A stretch of DNA of 11,445 nucleotides from Spirochaetes bacterium RIFOXYC1_FULL_54_7 (GTDB lineage: Bacteria > Spirochaetota > Spirochaetia > Treponematales > UBA12059). The notes under the pieces were generated by a model. The model saw only the letters and a program-made list of their open reading frames with translations. It was not told the origin of the DNA and did not search any database. The stretch is from contig MIBM01000065.1 in assembly GCA_001830645.1 (NCBI GenBank), positions 2,535 to 13,979 of the forward strand, read 5' to 3'. This document shows, one piece after another, positions 7,151 through 11,445 of this stretch. Numbering within the stretch: position 1 is the stretch's first letter; every line of letters begins with the position of its first letter. A program made the position numbers and the translations under genes.

Positions 7151-7184
7151 AAAGGGAGTACCGGAGCCTCGCACCGATACTCCC
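7149..7184 (-). terminator. Intrinsic terminator/attenuator after the binding-protein gene
   Basis: On the minus strand an 11-bp stem with one G-U pair (7174-7184 with 7154-7164; outer part GGGAGTA/TACTCCC), a 9-base loop and a following UUUUU (7149-7153) form a textbook Rho-independent terminator. It starts about 32 nt past the BMP-protein stop codon. Since the ATPase gene lies downstream with no clear promoter, it probably acts as a partial terminator that lowers ATPase expression relative to the binding protein. Confidence 0.88.
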
Positions 7185-7216
7185 GATGTCAACTATCTTG
7201 TATCAATGCCCAAGGC

Positions 7217-8224
7217 TCAGGGAGTAGCCTTGATGCTGCCGTTCTTGATTCCTGCGATTGCTGCGTCAGCCTTGGCCTTCACATCGGCGGGTAGAGCGAA
7301 CCCGTGGTTGTAGGCCACTTTCAGTCCGCCATTGGCAAGGGTCAGGACAAAGGCGTCGCCGCCGAGCTTGCCTGCCTTGCGGTTGGCAATGATGTCGTTG
7401 AGCATGCCTTCCCAGTCATAGACCTGGGAGGCCACGGTCAGGGCTGGGGCAAGGGTGGCCTGGTCTGACTGGGTGCCGAACCAGAGCACATTGCCAGCTT
7501 CCTTGCATGCGCCGATGGAACCGACTACCGACTGGGAAGATCCGGTAAGGGCACCGGCGCCATTGGCGATATGTGTCTTGGCAGCCGCGGTCATGAGGGC
7601 TACGTCGGAGAAGCTGCCGGTCCAGGTCTTGGAGATGGCAATGTTCTTGCCAACGGAATTGACACCGTTTACGAAACCATCGATGTAGGTCTTGGCGTCA
7701 CCCACTTCGATGGGGCCGGTTACACCGATCTTGCCGGTTTTGTTCAGAAGGGCAGCAAGCACGCCATTGACATATCCACCCTGCTCGGCAGCTGCGGTAT
7801 AGGCATAGACGTTGGGCAGGCCGAAGTTGTTCACATCGGTTCCCCAGGCGAATACCACTTCAGGGAAATCAGGGGCAACTTCGCGGATGCTGGAACCATA
7901 CTGTGAGCCATGGCCGATGACAATGTCAAAGCCCTGGCTGGCGTAGTCACGGAGGGCAGCAGCGGCGTCCGGAACATTGAACATGTTCTCGGAGTACTTG
8001 AGCTCCAGGGCAGACGGGCCACCCATGGCAGCCTGTACCTTGAGCAGGGCATTCCACATTGACTGGCTGAAGGCCATGTCGGTGGTTGCGCTGGGCATGA
8101 CAACCGCGATGCGAAGAGGCTTGGCGGCAGTCGACGCAGCGGCTTCCTTCTCACCTGCGGCAAAGGCCGTGGCGCTTATGACTGCCAAGAGGACGATAGC
8201 CGTGACGATCCTGTTTAACTTCAT
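7217..8224 (-). CDS. BMP-family ABC transporter substrate-binding protein
   Basis: A 335-aa exported solute-binding protein of the BMP (basic membrane protein, PnrA/TmpC-like) family, whose known members bind purine nucleosides or related small molecules. The signal peptide (MKLNRIVTAIVLLAVISATAFA) ends in a signal-peptidase-I-type site before AGEKEAAAS. There is no lipobox cysteine, unlike the classical lipoprotein BMPs of Borrelia and Treponema. Family features include LRIAVVMPSATTDMAFSQS (37-55), the region AEQGGYVNGVLAALLNKTGKIG (146-167), YIDGFVNGVNS (180-190), WTGSFSDV (201-208) and QVYDWEGML (267-275). The ATG at 8222-8224 is preceded by AAAGGAG at seven bases. Hairpins lie on both sides: 8251-8269 and 8277-8294 upstream, 7103-7184 downstream. 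The ligand is probably a nucleoside or sugar, inferred from the family and the transporter partners. Confidence 0.94.
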   Translation of the reverse strand: MKLNRIVTAIVLLAVISATAFAAGEKEAAASTAAKPLRIAVVMPSATTDMAFSQSMWNALLKVQAAMGGPSALELKYSENMFNVPDAAAALRDYASQGFDIVIGHGSQYGSSIREVAPDFPEVVFAWGTDVNNFGLPNVYAYTAAAEQGGYVNGVLAALLNKTGKIGVTGPIEVGDAKTYIDGFVNGVNSVGKNIAISKTWTGSFSDVALMTAAAKTHIANGAGALTGSSQSVVGSIGACKEAGNVLWFGTQSDQATLAPALTVASQVYDWEGMLNDIIANRKAGKLGGDAFVLTLANGGLKVAYNHGFALPADVKAKADAAIAGIKNGSIKATP

Positions 8225-8250
8225 ACTGGATCTCCTTTTGTAGTATTCAC

Positions 8251-8269
8251 CCGCATACTGAAGATGCGG
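8251..8269 (-). other. Leader hairpin upstream of the BMP-protein gene
   Basis: CCGCAT (8251-8256) and ATGCGG (8264-8269) form a perfect 6-bp stem with a 7-base loop, ending 26 bases before the start codon. No U run follows. It may protect the binding-protein message. Confidence 0.5.
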
Positions 8270-8276
8270 CATTCCA

Positions 8277-8294
8277 GGGAGACCAAAGTCCCCC
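8277..8294 (-). other. GC-rich hairpin between permease 2 and the BMP-protein gene
   Basis: On the minus strand GGGGGAC pairs with GTCTCCC (8277-8283 with 8288-8294; six Watson-Crick pairs and one G-U) around a 4-base loop. No U run follows, so it is more likely a barrier or processing structure than a terminator. Confidence 0.5.
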
Positions 8295-8333
8295 GTGCAA
8301 CCTGTATCATGCCTCCCTGATGGAAGCCTGCCC

Positions 8334-8345
8334 ACCGGATCCGGT
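8334..8345. other. 12-bp perfect palindrome after permease 2
   Basis: ACCGGATCCGGT is a perfect palindrome located 12 bp past the permease-2 stop codon. It could fold as a short hairpin in RNA or be a protein-binding site. Its role is unknown. Confidence 0.45.
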
Positions 8346-8357
8346 TCCAGTGGACAC

Positions 8358-9290
8358 TCAGTTTTCGCCTCTGAAAAACTGCTTGTTCAGGGCAGCCGGC
8401 TGTTTGCCGCGGTTTACCGCAACGGTCAGAACCACAATGGTAAGTACATAGGGCAGCATGACTGCCAGGCTGGCGGGTACATTGATGCCCAGGACCTGCA
8501 GCCACAGCTGGGCCGAATTGGCAAGGCTGAACAGGAGGGCACCTCCCAGGACGCCGACCGGACTCCAGCCACCGAAGTACACCAGGGCCACGGCTATGAA
8601 GCCCTGGCCGGAAGTCAGATTGTCCTGGAAGAGGTTCGCGATCGATATGGACAACGAGGCTCCGGCGACTCCGGCCAGAACAGCACCCAGGCACACGCTG
8701 AAATAGCGGATTCGGTTGACATTGATGCCCACCGAGTCAGCGGCGGCCGGATTCTGGCCTACAGCCTTGATCTTGAGCCCGAGGGTGGTCTTCTCCAGCA
8801 CCCACCAGGATAGCGGAACCAGCAGGAAGGCGCTGTACACCAGGACATTGTTGTTGAAGAGTATGGATCCGATGAAGGGGATGTCACCCAGAAGGGGAAT
8901 CTTTACAGGACGGAAGCCGGTGACGGAGGTAACCGTTCCTACCAGCACCTTGAAGAGCAGGCTGGACATACCCAGGCCGAACATCTGCAAGCCTATGCCG
9001 CTGATGCCTTGCTGGGCCTTCAAGGTCACACTGACGAAGGACATCATCAGGCCCATGACAAGTCCCACCAGCATGGCAAGCAGGAGACCCAGCCAGACAT
9101 TGCCGGTAAGGAAAACCGCGTAGAAGGCAAAGAATCCGGCCAGCAACATTATGCCGTCCACCCCAAGGTTCACCACGCCGGAAAGCTGTGAAAAAGTCTC
9201 GCCAAGGGCGGCAAACAGGAAGGGGGTGGAAAGGGCTATCATGGTCCGGAGGACCCCGGAAAGTACGTCCCAGGTAAATATGTTCATCAT
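8358..9290 (-). CDS. ABC transporter permease 2 (BMP-associated, BPD_transp_2/NupQ-YufQ-like)
   Basis: A 310-aa inner-membrane permease with about 8-10 hydrophobic segments that pairs with permease 1 to form the channel. The family motif ETFSQLSGVVNLGVDGIML (31-49) matches the 'E-x-x-x-x-x-x-GV-x-N-x-G-x-(D/E)-G' signature of branched-chain/nucleoside-type permeases. A coupling-loop-like LKIKAVGQNPAAADSVGINV follows in the C-terminal half, then GAVLAGVAGA. The frame stays open far upstream, but the extra stretch runs antisense-free inside permease 1 in another frame and is not coding. The start is the ATG at 9288-9290, which overlaps the permease-1 stop as ATGA, with AGGA about ten bases upstream. 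Translational coupling with permease 1 is therefore likely. The next gene, the BMP protein, starts 133 bp further on. Confidence 0.94.
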   Translation of the reverse strand: MMNIFTWDVLSGVLRTMIALSTPFLFAALGETFSQLSGVVNLGVDGIMLLAGFFAFYAVFLTGNVWLGLLLAMLVGLVMGLMMSFVSVTLKAQQGISGIGLQMFGLGMSSLLFKVLVGTVTSVTGFRPVKIPLLGDIPFIGSILFNNNVLVYSAFLLVPLSWWVLEKTTLGLKIKAVGQNPAAADSVGINVNRIRYFSVCLGAVLAGVAGASLSISIANLFQDNLTSGQGFIAVALVYFGGWSPVGVLGGALLFSLANSAQLWLQVLGINVPASLAVMLPYVLTIVVLTVAVNRGKQPAALNKQFFRGEN

Positions 9291-10447
9291 GACTTGGTTT
9301 CCTCGGAGGCCGCAGCAGCCTTCGGCAAGGCGACCACGATGGCCGCGGTCTTTCGTTTCTTGATGATCTGGTGGATCCAGAGGGCTGATCCAGACACGAA
9401 CAGCACTATCAGGCCAAGGATGGCGTTGATGAGGGCCGCCGGTATCTGTACCGCCCGCTGCATGGTGTTGGCACCCACGAGCAGGCCACCGAAGAGTACC
9501 GAGGCTGGAAGCATGCCAAGGGGATGGAGGCTTCCCAGAAGGGCAGCCACTATGCCGGTGAAGCCGTAGCCACCGGTAAGACCCTCGAGGATGCGCCTGT
9601 GTACACCCATCACCTCTATCACGCCCGCAAGACCGGAGAGGCCGCCGGCAATGGTCAGGGACAGCATCTGGTTGAAGGGCACATTGATGCCCGAATACCG
9701 GGAAGCTCTCGGGTTCAAGCCTACAGCCCGGATCTGGTAGCCTATCGTCGTCCTCCAGAGGAAGATATACACAAGGATCGCGAAGATGAGAGCTACGTAG
9801 ACACCGGAATGGAGCATGGTGCGTGGAATCAGGCGGGCCAGCCAGGACGTAGGTGGAAGACGGGCGGACTGCGCCAGAAAGGTACCAGCCTTGATGCCTT
9901 CCGGATCCATCATCGGTCCCTGCAGGAGGAAATTCATGAACTGCAGGGCTATGGAGTTCATCATTATGGTGCTGAGGATTTCGTTTACCTTGTACCTGGC
10001 CTTGAGGAAACCGGGGATGAGCCCCCAGAACGCGCCGGCAAGAAACCCCGCGGTCATACAACCGGGTATGAGTATAAAACGGGGAAGATCAGGGAAGGTG
10101 AGGGCAAACCAGGTACCCGCCAGGGCTCCGAGTATTATCTGCCCTTCGCCTCCTACGTTGATGACACTGGCTCTGAAGGCTATGCAGACCCCGAGTCCAA
10201 CCAGAAGGAGTGGCGTAGCCTTTACCAGGCTTTGGGACCATCCGTTTACCGAACCGAAGGCACCCTGGAACATGGCGGAATAAGCTACTATGGGATTGGT
10301 CTTCAGGAACAGCAGGATTATCGCGCTTATGAGAAGTGCTGCTATTACACCCAGAAAAGGTATGGCTGTACGCAGGAAAAACTCGAAGCCTTCACCGTGG
10401 GAAGGTTCCCGACCCGCCAGAGATTTTACGGGAAACTTGAACGCCAT
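9287..10447 (-). CDS. ABC transporter permease 1 (BMP-associated, BPD_transp_2/NupP-YufP-like)
   Basis: A 386-aa inner-membrane permease and the first gene of the BMP operon. After a cytoplasmic N-terminus of ~25 residues, about 9-10 TM segments follow. Signatures are FRASVINVGGEGQIILGA (91-108, the 'N-x-G-x-EGQ' motif), YKVNEILSTIMMNSIAL (152-168) and GYQIRAVGLNPRASRYSGIN (the coupling-loop region facing the ATPase). GGLSGLAGVIEVMG follows. The length is in the usual 350-390 range for the longer BMP permease. The start is the ATG at 10445-10447, preceded by AAGGGG at about nine bases. The stop TGA overlaps the next gene's ATG by 4 bp. The C-terminal tail is Lys/Ala-rich and cytoplasmic. Promoter and leader lie at 10448-10580. 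Confidence 0.95.
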   Translation of the reverse strand: MAFKFPVKSLAGREPSHGEGFEFFLRTAIPFLGVIAALLISAIILLFLKTNPIVAYSAMFQGAFGSVNGWSQSLVKATPLLLVGLGVCIAFRASVINVGGEGQIILGALAGTWFALTFPDLPRFILIPGCMTAGFLAGAFWGLIPGFLKARYKVNEILSTIMMNSIALQFMNFLLQGPMMDPEGIKAGTFLAQSARLPPTSWLARLIPRTMLHSGVYVALIFAILVYIFLWRTTIGYQIRAVGLNPRASRYSGINVPFNQMLSLTIAGGLSGLAGVIEVMGVHRRILEGLTGGYGFTGIVAALLGSLHPLGMLPASVLFGGLLVGANTMQRAVQIPAALINAILGLIVLFVSGSALWIHQIIKKRKTAAIVVALPKAAAASEETKS

Positions 10448-10506
10448 TCACACGCCCCTTGCATGTACTCTTAATTTGACAACGCCGTAGCAACCAATGA
10501 CGGAGC

Positions 10507-10545
10507 CATTCGACTGCGGACTACGCGCATGGTTAGAGCCGAATG
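10507..10545 (-). other. Structured start of the BMP-operon leader RNA
   Basis: CATTCG (10507-10512) pairs with CGAATG (10540-10545), and within it TGCG (10515-10518) pairs with CGCA (10526-10529) around a 7-base loop. The predicted +1 is near 10545, so the structure would form the 5' end of the transcript. No known riboswitch consensus is recognised; a stabilising 5' stem or an attenuator is inference. Confidence 0.4.
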
Positions 10546-10551
10546 TTCTAC

Positions 10552-10580
10552 AGAATATGTCGGATTAATGCAAGCGTCAA
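10552..10580 (-). promoter_or_regulatory. Sigma70-type promoter of the BMP ABC-transporter operon
   Basis: Minus-strand TTGACG (-35, 10575-10580, five of six consensus bases) and TATTCT (-10, 10552-10557, four of six) are separated by exactly 17 bp. The predicted start is near 10545, giving a leader of about 98 nt before the permease-1 start codon. Confidence 0.72.
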
Positions 10581-10587
10581 GGAAATC

Positions 10588-10673
10588 TATATTTACCGGT
10601 TTCCGACCTGAGCAGTAATAATCGTATGGAAGAGCCCTGTCACGGGCATTGCCAGCGGAGAAAACGATATACT
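10588..10673 (+). promoter_or_regulatory. Candidate promoter region of rsmH (two alternative -10 boxes)
   Basis: Plus-strand TATACT at 10668-10673 lies six bases before the start codon, which would give a leaderless mRNA; no good -35 accompanies it. An alternative TATATT at 10588-10593 has a weak TTAATG 17 bp upstream and would give an ~80-nt leader. Both are weak matches, and the region is shared with the divergent BMP-operon promoter. Confidence 0.35.
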
Positions 10674-10679
10674 GTCTGT

Positions 10680-11445
10680 ATGGCAGAAATACCGGATAAA
10701 TCCGACAAAGCCGACGAGCACCACGTACGCCGGCCTCGCTACAAGGGAACCCATCCACGCCGGTTTACCGAGAAATACAAGGAACTGAAGCCCGAACTCT
10801 ATCCAGACGATGTGGAAAAGGTCAAAGCCAGGGGAGACACCCCTGCGGGCACCCACAGGAGCATCTGCGTGCAGGAAGTGATTGATGTCTTGGCTCCCCG
10901 ACCCGGCGAAACTGCCATCGATGCCACCCTTGGCCATGGCAGCCATTCCATGGAAATCCTCAAGGCCATGATGCCTGGCGGCAGGCTGTTCGGCCTTGAC
11001 AGGGATCCGCTGGAGCTAATAAAAACCGAGGCTCGCCTCCGGAGCGCCGGTTTTGGACAGGATGCCTTCACAGCCCTGCGCACCAACTTCTCCGAATTGC
11101 CGTCGCTCCTGGCAGGTGGCAGACTTCCACAGGTAGACATGGTCCTGGCCGACCTCGGCGTCTCATCCATGCAGATCGACAATCCGGCACGCGGCTTCAC
11201 CTTCAAGCATGATGGCCCCCTGGATATGCGCATGGATCCAGAAACCGGCCAGAGCGCCGCGGAACTCCTGCTAAGCAGCTCTGAAAAACAACTACGATCC
11301 ATGATTGAAGAATATTCCGACGAGCCGGAAGCACCCATCATCGCTCGGGTGCTGACCCTGCGTCGGGGCACCATAGACACCACAATGGCCCTCAGACAAG
11401 CCATCCACTATGCCCTGGATGACAGGGTGGACTCGGAAGAACGCG
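10680..11445 (+). CDS. rsmH: RsmH-like 16S rRNA (cytosine-1402-N4)-methyltransferase, N-terminal part
   Basis: The frame is open from the ATG at 10680 through the window edge (255 codons, gene incomplete). RsmH (MraW) uses SAM to methylate N4 of C1402 in 16S rRNA at the ribosomal P site. Recognisable motifs are the SAM-binding DATLGHGSHS (81-90, usually DxTLGxGGHS), FGLDRDP (104-110), NFSEL (136-140), ADLGVSSMQID (157-167) and RGFTFKHDGPLDMRM (171-185). Odd points: a ~55-residue basic N-terminal extension (RRPRYKGTHPRRFTEKYKEL) precedes the point where most RsmH proteins begin, and the usual 'YGEE' is replaced by YSDEPEAP. This suggests a distinct RsmH subfamily, probably not in a dcw cluster, since divergent transport genes lie upstream. 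No other in-frame start is available; the nearest GGAG is 19 bases upstream, too far for a normal RBS. Confidence 0.9.
   Translation, partial: MAEIPDKSDKADEHHVRRPRYKGTHPRRFTEKYKELKPELYPDDVEKVKARGDTPAGTHRSICVQEVIDVLAPRPGETAIDATLGHGSHSMEILKAMMPGGRLFGLDRDPLELIKTEARLRSAGFGQDAFTALRTNFSELPSLLAGGRLPQVDMVLADLGVSSMQIDNPARGFTFKHDGPLDMRMDPETGQSAAELLLSSSEKQLRSMIEEYSDEPEAPIIARVLTLRRGTIDTTMALRQAIHYALDDRVDSEER

Noticed and set aside
9291..10061. Long in-frame extension upstream of the permease-2 start (same frame open to 10061)
   Set aside because: It lies entirely within permease 1 in another frame, has the Ser/Pro/His/Arg-rich composition of an out-of-frame translation, and the ATGA junction with an RBS at 9290 explains the start.
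10448..10545. Purine riboswitch upstream of the nucleoside-type transporter
   Set aside because: I looked for the conserved P1 and junction bases of the purine aptamer and did not find them in the leader.
10471..10758. 95-codon minus-strand frame across the intergenic region
   Set aside because: It runs through the BMP-operon promoter and the start of rsmH and shows no conserved features.
10799..11404. 201-codon open frame on the minus strand
   Set aside because: It is opposite to the clearly recognisable RsmH motifs; its Ser/Arg/Met-rich translation shows no family features.
1..11445. Mobile elements, CRISPR arrays, toxin-antitoxin or defence genes
   Set aside because: No transposase or integrase motifs, terminal repeats, spaced direct repeats or small toxin-like gene pairs are visible; the coding content is fully explained by transport and housekeeping genes.

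Overview
The window looks like ordinary chromosomal DNA of a moderately GC-rich bacterium. A spirochaete (Treponema/Spirochaeta-like) is the best guess. The main clue is that both secreted binding proteins have signal peptides ending in an FA-x-G-[QE]-x-E motif (VFAEGQAE and AFAAGEKE), which is common in spirochaetal solute-binding proteins. This is inference from pattern memory. There are no rRNA or tRNA genes, CRISPR arrays, integrases or insertion sequences, so this is a metabolic and transport region rather than a mobile or defence island.

Layout, left to right. (1) Positions 1-153, plus strand: the 3' end of a gene that looks like carB. (2) Positions 101-3490, minus strand: a complete tripartite tricarboxylate transporter operon in the order tctC-tctB-tctA. 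A strong sigma70-type promoter lies at 3608-3638, and a palindrome of the type bound by GntR/FadR regulators sits on the predicted transcription start. The end of tctA overlaps the end of carB by 53 bp, tail to tail. (3) Positions 3670-5215, minus strand: a single gene for an Eis-like protein (GNAT acetyltransferase plus SCP2-like C-terminal domain), ending in a compound hairpin with a U run that insulates it from the tct promoter. (4) Positions 5508-10447, minus strand: a complete BMP-family ABC importer, probably for nucleosides or simple sugars, transcribed permease-permease-binding protein-ATPase from a good promoter at 10552-10580. (5) Positions 10680-11445, plus strand: a divergently transcribed, truncated gene for an RsmH-type 16S rRNA methyltransferase with an N-terminal extension.

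How the genes work together. The two transporters are separate systems. TctC would capture a carboxylate outside the cytoplasm and hand it to the TctA/TctB membrane complex, driven by an ion gradient. The BMP protein would hand its ligand to two ABC permeases powered by a double-NBD ATPase. In both operons the binding-protein gene is set off by RNA structure. In the BMP operon this is striking: two hairpins lie before the binding-protein gene, and a strong intrinsic terminator followed by a second large hairpin lies after it. This should make binding protein in excess over ATPase. The acetyltransferase and the methyltransferase have no obvious functional link to the transporters.

The most useful second looks are the terminator/hairpin pair at 7103-7184, the tct promoter with its operator-like palindrome, the possible leaderless start of rsmH, the 17-bp triplication across the ATPase stop codon, and the tail-to-tail gene overlap at 101-153. 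I did not find evidence for a wholly new biological system here.
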